NCBI GenBank assembly: GCA_022826645.1
Contig: JAJDUM010000083.1
Location: 1 to 64,000, forward strand
DNA length: 64,000 bases
Source: Candidatus Poribacteria bacterium
GTDB taxonomy: Bacteria > Poribacteria > WGA-4E > PCPOR2b
Reading direction: 5' to 3'
The stretch's first letter is position 1; every line of letters begins with the position of its first letter. Made by a program: the position numbers and the translations under genes. Shown here piece by piece: positions 1 to 8,801 of this stretch. The notes beneath the pieces were generated by a model that saw only the letters and a list, made by a program, of their open reading frames with translations, searched no databases and had not been told where the DNA came from.

Positions 1-2
1 GT

Positions 3-113
3 CTAATCACCCAACGTTTACCACGCGCTATTCATGCCGTTACTGCCGCTGGGTTTGAGATTAAGGTTGTTTTGTTTCTCATTGCTACCATGATTACACT
101 CATCATTAAATAA
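3..113 (+). CDS. C-terminal end of a membrane protein (partial)
   Basis: An open frame enters from the left edge and stops with TAA at 113, giving 36 residues. The last 20 or so are hydrophobic (FLIATMITLII) and follow a short amphipathic stretch with Arg and His, as at the end of a polytopic membrane protein. The family cannot be named from so little sequence. The frame could be open by chance, but a clean transmembrane-like ending makes a real gene end plausible. Confidence 0.4.
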   Translation, partial: LITQRLPRAIHAVTAAGFEIKVVLFLIATMITLIIK

Positions 114-131
114 AACACTAGCAACTTGCGT

Positions 132-137
132 TATAAT
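132..137 (+). promoter_or_regulatory. Possible -10 element before the mandelate racemase-like gene
   Basis: TATAAT lies about 80 bases before the start codon at 218. No convincing -35 hexamer is found 16-18 bases upstream, so this is only a weak promoter candidate. Confidence 0.3.
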
Positions 138-217
138 AACCGCTGGACACAGGGCAAAAATTTTCCGTCTGCGTTTTGCGAGTTTATAAAAAAACTCCCG
201 ACAGAAAGGACAAAGGG

Positions 218-1294
218 ATGAAAATCACAAAGATTGAGACATTTCAAATCGAAACACCACGTTATACCGGTCAGATATCGGGGCATGTCATTGTCAAGGT
301 GCATGTAGACGACGGCCCAATAGGTCTTGGAGAAGCTTCGGATAGCAGAGCCGATGATCTCGGCGCGATTGCCCGACGCTACAACGAGTTATTGGTGGGA
401 CGTGACGCCACCCGTATCACGGAGATTAACGAATTCCTACGGGCGCAGGATTTTGGCAGCACCGTTACCAATCTACACCTCGCTTCAGCCATTGACTTGG
501 CACTCTACGACCTCAACGGCAAGGTACAAGGAGTGCCCCTCTACCAAATGCTAGGCGGCAAAATGCGTGATAGCGTCTACTGTTGTTATCCAACCTGGGG
601 TGTACAGGTGCGGGAAGACTTTGAGAAGACCGCGGGCTATCTACAACGGTTGGTGGATTTGGGACATCATCTCTTCCGTTACTACGTGTCGGGCGACAGC
701 ACGTTGGATAACGAATTCCTGACCGAGATGAAGGCGAGATTCGGAGATCTGATCCGGCTCAAACAACTCGATTTCTCCGGTCGCTTCAACGATTGGGAAA
801 CCGCGCTGCGTTACGCCGATGTGATCCGGCATCACAACCCGTTCCATTTTGAACAGCCCTCGCGTGACCTACGGGTATGCGCGGAATTCACCAAACGGAT
901 GGATTTGCCGGTGAGCCTACACATCAACGATCTAGCACTCGGTTACGAAGCAGCAGAGCGCGGTGCCTGCACGGTCTTCAATGTGGCGTGTGTATCCGGA
1001 GGACCGACCCATATCCGTCGTCTATTCGCCTTAGCAGAATCGGCGGGACTCAGATGTTTAATTGGCACGGATCAGGAATCAACGCTTGGAACGTCCGCTC
1101 AGATCCAACTGGGGGTTTCGATGTCCAATCTCACTTTCCCTTGCGATCCGATGGGGCCCGTACTCTACATGGCATCACCGGCGAAGGAGCGTATCCGTGC
1201 TGAAGGCAGCCATCTCTATCCTCCCGAAGGACCAGGACTGGGCGTCGAATTAGATCCAGACAAACTAAATGAATTGACTGTCGCATCCGCGTGA
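218..1294 (+). CDS. Mandelate racemase/muconate lactonizing enzyme family protein
   Basis: Enolase-superfamily protein, 358 residues from ATG 218, which has AAAGGA 7 bases upstream; a TTG at 176 would add 14 residues without a better ribosome site. The N-terminal capping domain (TKIETFQIET) and the barrel with LASAIDLALYDLNGK are typical. Members abstract a proton alpha to a carboxylate, often as sugar-acid dehydratases or racemases. Acidic residues that could bind Mg are seen in LDFSGR and FEQPS. The usual KxK base motif at the end of barrel strand 2 is not evident: the matching stretch reads FRYYVSG. Substrate unknown; the chemistry may differ from dehydration. A zinc alcohol dehydrogenase starts 37 bases downstream, so the two are probably one operon. 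Confidence 0.85.
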   Translation: MKITKIETFQIETPRYTGQISGHVIVKVHVDDGPIGLGEASDSRADDLGAIARRYNELLVGRDATRITEINEFLRAQDFGSTVTNLHLASAIDLALYDLNGKVQGVPLYQMLGGKMRDSVYCCYPTWGVQVREDFEKTAGYLQRLVDLGHHLFRYYVSGDSTLDNEFLTEMKARFGDLIRLKQLDFSGRFNDWETALRYADVIRHHNPFHFEQPSRDLRVCAEFTKRMDLPVSLHINDLALGYEAAERGACTVFNVACVSGGPTHIRRLFALAESAGLRCLIGTDQESTLGTSAQIQLGVSMSNLTFPCDPMGPVLYMASPAKERIRAEGSHLYPPEGPGLGVELDPDKLNELTVASA

Positions 1295-1330
1295 GATGAG
1301 CGGTAGGTGAGCAGTGAGGAGGATATTGGG

Positions 1331-2428
1331 ATGAAGACAGGACAAGTTGCTATTTTTACAGAACCACAGGCGCCGATGGAATTTCGGGAGTATCCTGTTC
1401 CATCGACGCAGCCAGACGATCTCTTGGTCAAGATAAGCATGGCGAATATCTGCGGATCGGACCTGCATTTTTGGCGCGGACACGGTCCCAAAATTGCCAG
1501 CGGCATACCACAAGTGCTGGGGCATGAGATGGTCGGCACTATTGAGGAACTGGGTAAAAATATCCAGCACGATAGCATGGGACAACCCTTGGAAGAGGGA
1601 GACCGAATCACCTATTCCTACTTCAAGCCGTGTAACCACTGTTGGACCTGCCTCAACGGCAAACCGGGATGTCCCAACCGTTATCGGGATTGGCTCGGTG
1701 TGCCGAGCGATCAATCCCCGCATTTTCACGGTGCCTACGGTGAATATTACTACATGAAACCGGGGCACTGGATCTTCAAGGTGCCCGATGAGTTGCCCGA
1801 CGAATATGTGTCACCGGTGAACTGCGCCCTATCAGAGGTTATCTACGGGCTTAACCAGATCGGTATTACGCTCGGCGATACGGTCGTAATTCAGGGGGCA
1901 GGCGGACTTGGACTTTATGCCACAGCTGTGGCGAAGGAGATGGGGGCAGGACAGGTCATAGTCCTGGACCGGTTGGAAGCACGGCTGAACCTCGCCCGCG
2001 AATTTGGTGCTGACCATCTCATCAATGTCGATGAATTTTCAGTGAGAGACCGCGTTGAATACGTGCTCGACCACACACGAGGGGTTGGAGCGGACCTGGT
2101 CGCCGAATTCGTTGGCTCACCGCGTGTCCTATCCGAAGGGGTGGAAATGCTCCGTTGGGGTGGACGCTATCTCTGGGTAGGGAACATCAATCTGGGTATG
2201 CCCACCGAAATTGATCCCGGCAGCATTGTGCGGTGTAGTAGAACGATTCGCGGGGTGATCGTCTATGAGGGGTGGGTCATTGCCCGATCACTGGATTTCC
2301 TGAAACGAACACAGGAAAAATATCCGTTCCACAAAATCATGTCCCACACCTTTCCCTTCGATCAGATTAACGAAGCGTTTGAATTCGCCGAGGAGGGCGG
2401 AGCGATTCGGGTCGGGTTGAGGTTCTAA
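1331..2428 (+). CDS. Zinc-dependent alcohol dehydrogenase (MDR family)
   Basis: Medium-chain dehydrogenase, 365 residues from ATG 1331, preceded by GAGGAGG; an upstream GTG at 1307 is less likely. Catalytic zinc ligands are seen in ANICGSDLHFW and LGHEMVG, the structural-zinc cysteines in PCNHCWTCLNGKPGC, and the NAD-binding Rossmann turn in GAGGLGLYA. The family oxidises polyols and other secondary alcohols (sorbitol and threonine dehydrogenase types). It sits between an enolase-superfamily enzyme and a SAF-domain oxidoreductase, which suggests a catabolic operon for a sugar acid or polyol. The substrate cannot be read from sequence. Confidence 0.9.
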   Translation: MKTGQVAIFTEPQAPMEFREYPVPSTQPDDLLVKISMANICGSDLHFWRGHGPKIASGIPQVLGHEMVGTIEELGKNIQHDSMGQPLEEGDRITYSYFKPCNHCWTCLNGKPGCPNRYRDWLGVPSDQSPHFHGAYGEYYYMKPGHWIFKVPDELPDEYVSPVNCALSEVIYGLNQIGITLGDTVVIQGAGGLGLYATAVAKEMGAGQVIVLDRLEARLNLAREFGADHLINVDEFSVRDRVEYVLDHTRGVGADLVAEFVGSPRVLSEGVEMLRWGGRYLWVGNINLGMPTEIDPGSIVRCSRTIRGVIVYEGWVIARSLDFLKRTQEKYPFHKIMSHTFPFDQINEAFEFAEEGGAIRVGLRF

Positions 2429-2443
2429 CATGAAAGCGCAGAT

Positions 2444-3835
2444 ATGATCTACCACCATCTGTTTGATCAGCTGAAAGAGAAGCGCCCTGTCCGTGCCGGA
2501 CTGATTGGCAGCGGGCACTACGGCACCGCCGTCATTACCCAGGCGCGTGATATACCGCAGCTGGAAATTCCGATTATTGCAGACCTTAATCCACAAGCCG
2601 CGCGGATGGCATATCATCACGCTGGAATCTCCGACGAGGATATTTCTATATCCAATAACCGTTCAGATGCAATGCGCGCGATGGAGGCTGGGAAATTTGT
2701 AATTACGGAAGATCCAATGCTCCTGATGGATATATCGATAGATGTCGTTATTGAATCTACCGGTGTCCCGGAGGCTGGTGCCCGTCATGCCCACGAAGCC
2801 ATCCAGCATGGAAAGCATGTGGCCATGATAAACAAGGAGACCGATGCGGTTATCGGACCAATACTCAAACACTTGGCGGACAGTGCTGGAGTTGTCTATA
2901 CACCTGTAGACGGCGATCAACACGGACTGTTAATCGGGCTGGTTTTGTGGGCTCGGAGTTTAGGGTTGGAGGTGCTCTGTGGCGGTAAAGCGCGTAACGC
3001 GGAGTGTATCTATGATCCTGAAGCTCGCACAGTCTCTTGCGGGAGGGATACCGTTGCTATAAGGGAATCAGAAGCATGGGCACTAAATCGCATTCCCGAT
3101 GGTGAGACAAAGCGGTACATCGCTGCCCGCCGTGAGATATTAGCCTCCTTTCCGAGAACCTCTAACTCGGATTTGGGCGAAATGACGGTCGCAGCGAATG
3201 CCACCGGATTGATGCCCGACACTCCCCCATTACATCTGCCCGTCGTTCGGATCTCCGAGATCCCCGAGGTGCTCTGCCCGGTCGAGGAAGGCGGTATCCT
3301 ACAAACGCGAGGTGTTATCGAAATCGTTACCTGCTTGAGACAAGCGGACGATGCCGGTTTGGGCGGTGGGGTATTCGTTGTAGTCTCTTGCGAAAACGAC
3401 TACTCTCGCATGATTCTAACGACCAAAGGATTGATTCCGAACAGCCGTGGCTCAACAGCCGTGATTTATCGCCCTTACCACCTGTGCGGCGTGGAAACCC
3501 CAATCTCCATCCTTTCCGCTGCACTGCTGAATGTTCCCACCGGTGCGTCCACAATACAGCCACATGTGGATCTAGTCGCCAAATCTAACTGTGAACTCAA
3601 GGAGGGTACAGTTTTAGGCGGTCATACCAATGATATCGACGCAGCTATCCTCCCCGCGTTTCCCACTATCGGAAACAATCCCCTGCCGCTCTATCTCTTG
3701 ACTGGCAACCGTTTGTCCAAGGATGTAGCACCCGAAACACTGATCACTCATGAAATGGTTATCCCACCATCCGATTCACTGTTGTGGTCGCTAAGACGAC
3801 AGCAGGATGCACATTTTGGACTCATAGAAACTTGA
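2444..3835 (+). CDS. NAD(P)-binding oxidoreductase with C-terminal SAF-like domain
   Basis: A 463-residue protein with an N-terminal Rossmann domain (AGLIGSGHYGTAV) like homoserine dehydrogenase and a C-terminal part resembling the SAF domain of the group often annotated as homoserine dehydrogenase-like/SAF proteins. The conserved middle segments IESTGVPEAGA and YTPVDGDQHG are visible. Such proteins often sit in catabolic clusters for unusual sugars and polyols. It starts 15 bases after the alcohol dehydrogenase stop, so co-transcription is likely. The reaction is unknown; true homoserine dehydrogenase is unlikely because the catalytic C-terminal domain differs. Confidence 0.75.
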   Translation: MIYHHLFDQLKEKRPVRAGLIGSGHYGTAVITQARDIPQLEIPIIADLNPQAARMAYHHAGISDEDISISNNRSDAMRAMEAGKFVITEDPMLLMDISIDVVIESTGVPEAGARHAHEAIQHGKHVAMINKETDAVIGPILKHLADSAGVVYTPVDGDQHGLLIGLVLWARSLGLEVLCGGKARNAECIYDPEARTVSCGRDTVAIRESEAWALNRIPDGETKRYIAARREILASFPRTSNSDLGEMTVAANATGLMPDTPPLHLPVVRISEIPEVLCPVEEGGILQTRGVIEIVTCLRQADDAGLGGGVFVVVSCENDYSRMILTTKGLIPNSRGSTAVIYRPYHLCGVETPISILSAALLNVPTGASTIQPHVDLVAKSNCELKEGTVLGGHTNDIDAAILPAFPTIGNNPLPLYLLTGNRLSKDVAPETLITHEMVIPPSDSLLWSLRRQQDAHFGLIET

Positions 3836-3863
3836 GGGGTTGGGACTCCAATCTGAAGACCTG

Positions 3864-5675
3864 ATGACAAACGCAAGTAAATGGCGAATTGCTCTAGCAC
3901 GGAGAATAGCGCCAACCTATGCAAACCACCCAAAAGTCAAAGTAGTGGTTGTTGGTGGGTCGGTGGGTCGTGGAATTGCTGACCATTATTCGGATGTTGA
4001 AATCGGCGTTTTCTGGACTGAGCCACCTTCTAAAACAGAGCGCGAGACGCTCGCAGAACAAATTGGTGTCGTTTATAGGGAACAAATGAGTCCCTATAAA
4101 TTTGACCCCCGCCATCCGGGTGAAGAAGAGGTTGATGAGGCTATCTACGTCTGTGGAGATAAAGATAGTGGCTTCAATGTCGACATCAAGCACAAGACGA
4201 TTGCGGCAGTAGAACAGTACTTGGTAGAGATGTTTGATGGTTGTCAATTCCATGATAACCGACTCGCTGAAGTTCTGTCTCATTCAATTCCGCTATACGG
4301 TCAGTCGTTGATCGAACAGTGGCGTACGAAAATTGCAACGTGTCCGGCCGAGCTTACACAGAAAATTGTCCAAACTCATCTACGGTTTGAGCTGTGGTGG
4401 CTTTGCGAGCAATTTGCTAAAGAAGAAGAGATGATTCTCGTGCAAGAGCAATTTTGTGAACGCTTGACAAGAATCATCTCGATGCTTGCTGCACTTAATC
4501 GTGTCTACGTACTGGCAATCAAATGGACTGACTGGTCAATTGAGCAGTTGCAAATTGCTCCGTCGGATCTGATACATCGAGCGCAACAAATATTTGAACA
4601 GTCTCCCCAAGTTGCAACCCAACAACTCCGTCAACTGATTGAGGAAACCTTTGATTTAGTGAAGCGACATTTTCCAGATATCGACGTCGAATCACAGCGG
4701 CAGAAAGCGTTTAAAGGAACTCCCAAATGGGTTATTCGGTCTAAGTCAGACCTGACAAACTTAAAAAGTTGGCAGCAAAAATTACTACAAAACGTTAAAC
4801 GAGCCTATGGCTCCAATCCCAATGTCAAAGCAATGATGCTCAGTGGACTTGCTTCTCTGAGGCATATCAATGGACTTACCTCGCGGCAACGCGCCAGCAA
4901 CAACTACGCCGATCTGGAATTTATAGTCTTCTGGGCAAAGATTCCTACCGAAACGGAGAGAAGACAAGCGATTCAAGCTGTCTGTGGGACGCTACAATCT
5001 ATCGAACCATTCGACGCAAAACAGGAAGGTGGAAGAGACAATTACAACGCTTTTGGCGTGAACCTTGATGTCCAGCATGTAACAATTGGACAGATAACGG
5101 GTATATTGAGGTCTGTGCTTAACCAATTTGACCCGAGCATGACCAAACAGGCGATGATAGCAACACTAATGCATGGGATTCCCTTGCACAATGAAAATCT
5201 GATTCAGCAATGGCAACAAAAATCCACTTTATATCCTGATGAGTTGGTACAGTCGACCGTGAGCCAGGTTCTTTCTAACTTTAAGTGGGCATGGAGTAAT
5301 CGTGTGGAGATTTACGCACATCGCGATGGATCTCTATTTTTCCGTGGACTGTTCACCTATCAAGTTCAAGAAATGCTAAAGATCTTAATGAGCCTCAATC
5401 GCATGTACATGCCCAAATACGGCAACCGACTCAATCCGTTCATTGAAGCATTACAGGTCGCGCCTCCGGATTTCGCTTCTCGGTTCAAGAGGATGTTTCA
5501 ATTGCCTCCAGTCAGTGCGGTTGATGAATTGTGGGACCTTATAGGGGAAATGTTTTCCTTAATCGAAACGGACTTTCCAGAGATAGCGATCACAGGAGCA
5601 CAAGAAAAATTCAGACTTGAGCGTCGCAAGTCTTGGATTGAACCACCGGAGAGCGTATTGTCTGAACGATTGTAA
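3864..5675 (+). CDS. Tandem nucleotidyltransferase-fold protein (two copies, second degenerate)
   Basis: About 603 residues from ATG 3864 (a TTG at 3840 would add 8). Two related halves of about 300 residues each look like the DNA polymerase beta-type nucleotidyltransferase superfamily. Copy 1 has an intact GGSVGRG (31-37), a DVE acidic pair (44-46) and a third acidic residue in FNVDIKH. Copy 2 starts near residue 300; its glycine-serine loop has become SGLASLRH, but the DLE pair (about 350) and NLDVQH remain. Each copy is followed by a helical segment with SIPLYGQSLIEQW or GIPLHNENLIQQW. Similar single-copy proteins are often labelled nucleotidyltransferase domain/DUF4037. Target unknown. 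The gene follows the oxidoreductase by 28 bases. Confidence 0.7.
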   Translation: MTNASKWRIALARRIAPTYANHPKVKVVVVGGSVGRGIADHYSDVEIGVFWTEPPSKTERETLAEQIGVVYREQMSPYKFDPRHPGEEEVDEAIYVCGDKDSGFNVDIKHKTIAAVEQYLVEMFDGCQFHDNRLAEVLSHSIPLYGQSLIEQWRTKIATCPAELTQKIVQTHLRFELWWLCEQFAKEEEMILVQEQFCERLTRIISMLAALNRVYVLAIKWTDWSIEQLQIAPSDLIHRAQQIFEQSPQVATQQLRQLIEETFDLVKRHFPDIDVESQRQKAFKGTPKWVIRSKSDLTNLKSWQQKLLQNVKRAYGSNPNVKAMMLSGLASLRHINGLTSRQRASNNYADLEFIVFWAKIPTETERRQAIQAVCGTLQSIEPFDAKQEGGRDNYNAFGVNLDVQHVTIGQITGILRSVLNQFDPSMTKQAMIATLMHGIPLHNENLIQQWQQKSTLYPDELVQSTVSQVLSNFKWAWSNRVEIYAHRDGSLFFRGLFTYQVQEMLKILMSLNRMYMPKYGNRLNPFIEALQVAPPDFASRFKRMFQLPPVSAVDELWDLIGEMFSLIETDFPEIAITGAQEKFRLERRKSWIEPPESVLSERL

Positions 5676-5865
5676 ACACTTGTAGACAGACTTCTAGAAC
5701 GTTTCACAATTTACACTCTGTACAGAGGGGCTTTCGTTTGAATAATCCTTGCAACTTCAACTAACCCTTGATTTCGATTTGGCTTGGTGTTACACTCAAG
5801 GGCGCATACGATTGAAGGCTTTGATCTTCTCATAAACGAACATGTGCGATTACTGGGGGCTATAA

Positions 5866-6945
5866 GTGACACTAGATATGGGCAACAACCATCCTCAAAT
5901 CCAAATTCCCTCGACGATGAATGCCGCTGTATATCGTGAATTCGGGGGACCAGAGGTCCTACGCTATGAGGCAATGCCAACGCCGGAGCCTGCAGAGGGC
6001 GAGGTGCTTGTCAAGGTGCTCGCCGTTGCCATCGATTACATCCAACTCCATATACGCCACGGTGGCAGTGGACGAATCGGATCCTCTCAAGAAGCGCAAT
6101 ACGGGGTTAAAGATCCGCCACATATTCCCGGTGGCATGGCTTGTGTGGAAGTGGTGGCACTTGGACCGAACACCACGGGGGTCGAAGTTGGCGAGCGCCA
6201 TCTGGTGGGTGGGGTGCGACCGGGCTCATACGTCGAATATGGCGTGGTGGATGCGGAAGATCTACAACCCCGCTCAGACGAAAGACCTGGTCCAACCGCT
6301 TACCCACAGTCATTTATGCCGGAGCAGGCAGCCGCCTTTGACTATGCCCCGGTTGCCTATCATACGCTTAAAATCGCCGCTGGACTACGGGCGGGTGAGA
6401 CCGTTCTCATTCACGCTGCGGCGGGCGGCACAGGTGTCCTTGCGGTTCAACTGGCAAAACACTTTGGCGCACGGGTCATTGCAACAGCGGGAAGCGAAGC
6501 AAAACTCCAACTGGCGCACAAACTCGGTGCCGATGTAACAATAAACTACCGAACGGAGGACTTCGTGCCAGCGACATTAGAAGCCACAGATGGACGCGGA
6601 GTGGATGTTGTGTGGGAGTCGGTCGGCGGTGAGGTGTTCACGCGAAACCTCGATTGCATGGCGGAAGGCGGCAGAATGGTCAGCTTCGGCTCAAACTCTT
6701 TTACGGGAACAGGACACATTGATTTCTTGCCTTTTTGGGTAAAAAACTTGAAGCTCATCGGCTGGGGTGGTGTTAGCAACGCCCAGTCGCGCGCTCCTGA
6801 GATTATGGAGGAGTTAATCGCCCTTGCCCAAGCTGGCAAACTCAAGCCCGTAGTGCGGCATGTCTACCCGTTCGCAGAAGCAGCTGAGGCGCACCGCCTG
6901 ATTGAAGAACGGCAATCAATCGGAAAAGTGGTACTAACGCCGTGA
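5866..6945 (+). CDS. Quinone oxidoreductase-like NADPH dehydrogenase (MDR family)
   Basis: Zinc-free medium-chain reductase of the zeta-crystallin type. The NADPH loop is AAAGGTGVLAVQLAKH and is followed by the usual GADVTINYRTEDF. Core homology starts at MNAAVYREFG (ATG 5917); GTG 5866 gives 17 more residues and has a G-rich stretch 6 bases upstream, so the start is not certain. Family members reduce quinones or enones with NADPH. The zinc-binding cysteines and structural-zinc loop of the dehydrogenase at 1331 are absent. About 190 bases with no recognisable element separate it from the preceding gene. Confidence 0.85.
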   Translation: MTLDMGNNHPQIQIPSTMNAAVYREFGGPEVLRYEAMPTPEPAEGEVLVKVLAVAIDYIQLHIRHGGSGRIGSSQEAQYGVKDPPHIPGGMACVEVVALGPNTTGVEVGERHLVGGVRPGSYVEYGVVDAEDLQPRSDERPGPTAYPQSFMPEQAAAFDYAPVAYHTLKIAAGLRAGETVLIHAAAGGTGVLAVQLAKHFGARVIATAGSEAKLQLAHKLGADVTINYRTEDFVPATLEATDGRGVDVVWESVGGEVFTRNLDCMAEGGRMVSFGSNSFTGTGHIDFLPFWVKNLKLIGWGGVSNAQSRAPEIMEELIALAQAGKLKPVVRHVYPFAEAAEAHRLIEERQSIGKVVLTP

Positions 6946-7002
6946 GATTCTTGATTAGCGCGAGATAGAAAGGGAACAGTTGCAGAGAGGGCGAGCTTCA
7001 TT

Positions 7003-7677
7003 ATGAAAGAACTGACAGCAACGGTTACAACGCTCCTGTTGGTAGTCGCGTTGGTGGAAACACACGCCCAACTTTATGAACATCCCTTTAATCTCCGCCA
7101 ATTGGGCGTGGGACAGGCAAGCATCGCGGCGGGGGCAGAAGTTGTCAACGAGAGGGTCGCAGCGGTCGGCAGTCTTGAGTATGGTGTACTCTCTGAGATT
7201 GAAGGGTTTTTGAAGGCGGGACAACTCTATTTTGACGACGAGCGTTCACCCACACTGTCACCGATTTCGTTCTTTTATTCCGGTATCAGTTCGATTCAAC
7301 CGATCGTCAGAAGCGATTGGGAGTGTCTGGCAAGCGGAAGTTTCTTTGGTAGTTTTGCGGATGAAAGAACGGGTGTCGAGAATAGTACACTCGGCTTTTC
7401 CGTCGGGTTCGGTCTTTTCCACCGATTAATAGGTGACTCGTCGCTCACCGTTGCTCCATACGCCCTCGCGTTCTATGACATGAGTTGGTGGACGCTTGGG
7501 GAGGAAACCTCGCGTGGTGGTGCCTTTACAGGGCAGATTGGCTTAGAAGTTGATCTGTCGCCCAATATGAGCCTGCTTGGGAGTATCATCTATCCCCTAA
7601 AAGCTGATCGGAGTACCCTGTTTGGCGTTTTCTTGTCCATCCATCCAGCCGTCGCACACAGCACAACGGTTCCATGA
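7003..7677 (+). CDS. Hypothetical exported protein, possible outer-membrane beta-barrel
   Basis: A 224-residue protein with a signal peptide-like start (residues 1-22, hydrophobic core TTLLLVVALV, likely cleavage near THAQ). The rest is rich in alternating hydrophobic, Gly and aromatic residues, with short strand-like segments such as LGFSVGFGLFH and AFTGQIGLEVDL, and ends in a strand (STLFGVFLSIH). This pattern suggests a small outer-membrane barrel or a secreted beta protein. I recognise no family. It lies 57 bases after the quinone oxidoreductase gene on the same strand. Confidence 0.6.
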   Translation: MKELTATVTTLLLVVALVETHAQLYEHPFNLRQLGVGQASIAAGAEVVNERVAAVGSLEYGVLSEIEGFLKAGQLYFDDERSPTLSPISFFYSGISSIQPIVRSDWECLASGSFFGSFADERTGVENSTLGFSVGFGLFHRLIGDSSLTVAPYALAFYDMSWWTLGEETSRGGAFTGQIGLEVDLSPNMSLLGSIIYPLKADRSTLFGVFLSIHPAVAHSTTVP

Positions 7678-7762
7678 ATGGCTAACTCAACAACGGAAGG
7701 ATTAGACTTTCCTTGCTAAATGGCTGTCATGATTCATAGATATTTTATGGAATGAGGATCAA

Positions 7763-8755
7763 ATGAAAAAAGTAGTGAAGGTCATCTGTCATCACGAGTA
7801 TGGAGTGCCCGAGGAAGTCGCGCGGGTTGAGTCGCGAGAGCTACCGTCTATTGCACCTGACCAAGTCTTGGTGGAGATGAAAGCCTCCCCTATTAATCCC
7901 GCTGATATCAACAGACTTGAGGGGAAGTATCCGATTCGCTCACCTTTACCGGCGATTGCGGGAAACGAAGGTGTCGGCGTCATCGCGCAAACCGGGAGGG
8001 CCGTCTCCAAGCTACGTGTGGGACAACCGGTTTTTTCGCTGGACCGGGTCGGCAACTGGTGCGAGGCGTATGTAGCGGATGCCAACAGCGTGATTCCCTT
8101 ACCAGACGATATTCCACCGGAGCAAGCAGCGATGCTATCGGTCAACCCGCCGACCGCTTGGCGGATGCTCGAAACATTCGCTGACCTTCAGCCTGGTGAT
8201 TGGGTAATCCAAAACGCTGCCAATTCTGGAGTTGGTCGCGCAGTTATTCAGATTGCGCGTCTTCGCGGCTGGAAAACCGTAAATATCGTGCGCAGAAAGG
8301 ATCTGATTCCCGAACTTGAAGCGGAAGGCGCGGATGTTGTCGTTACCGATGAAATACCGCTATCAAAACAGATTCGGGACTTGATTGAAAACGGCGCTGC
8401 GCCGCTCGGATTGAATGCTGTGGGCGGGGAAAGTGCACGGGAGATAGCTAAATCGCTCAGTGACCACGGTACATTGGTCACTTACGGTGCGATGGGACTC
8501 CAGCCGTTGCAAATGAGCAATAGTCTGCTGATTTTCAAAGACCTCCGGTTCCGCGGCTTCTGGATTAATGCGTGGTATAAACGCGCCGAGGCTTCGGAGA
8601 TTCGTGAGATGTTTGATCAGTTAATCCCGCTCCTAACATCAGGAACATTGAAGGTGCCGATTGAGAAAACATACCCACTCACCAATGTCAAGGACGCCCT
8701 GATCCATGCGTGTCAGGGCAGTCGCACGGGAAAAATTCTGTTCGTCATGAATTGA
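7763..8755 (+). CDS. 2-enoyl thioester reductase-like MDR protein (MECR/ETR1 type)
   Basis: A 330-residue medium-chain reductase. The segment NPADINRLEGKYPIRSPLP matches the family where a Tyr in the GxYP motif is catalytic (mitochondrial trans-2-enoyl-CoA/ACP reductase, Etr1p). Also seen are GNEGVGVI, VNPPTAWRML and the nucleotide loop NAANSGVGRAVIQIAR, all typical of this subgroup. It would reduce trans-2-enoyl thioesters with NADPH, an alternative to FabI in fatty-acid elongation. It could instead act on other enones. A ribosome site (GAGGATCAA) precedes ATG 7763. Confidence 0.8.
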   Translation: MKKVVKVICHHEYGVPEEVARVESRELPSIAPDQVLVEMKASPINPADINRLEGKYPIRSPLPAIAGNEGVGVIAQTGRAVSKLRVGQPVFSLDRVGNWCEAYVADANSVIPLPDDIPPEQAAMLSVNPPTAWRMLETFADLQPGDWVIQNAANSGVGRAVIQIARLRGWKTVNIVRRKDLIPELEAEGADVVVTDEIPLSKQIRDLIENGAAPLGLNAVGGESAREIAKSLSDHGTLVTYGAMGLQPLQMSNSLLIFKDLRFRGFWINAWYKRAEASEIREMFDQLIPLLTSGTLKVPIEKTYPLTNVKDALIHACQGSRTGKILFVMN

Positions 8756-8801
8756 TTTGCAAATTGTTTCCCGAACGAGTGGAAAGGTTTTTCAATCATA
8801 A

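Noticed and set aside
176-217. Longer start for the mandelate racemase-like gene
   Set aside because: TTG with no ribosome site; ATG 218 has AAAGGA at good distance and begins the family homology.
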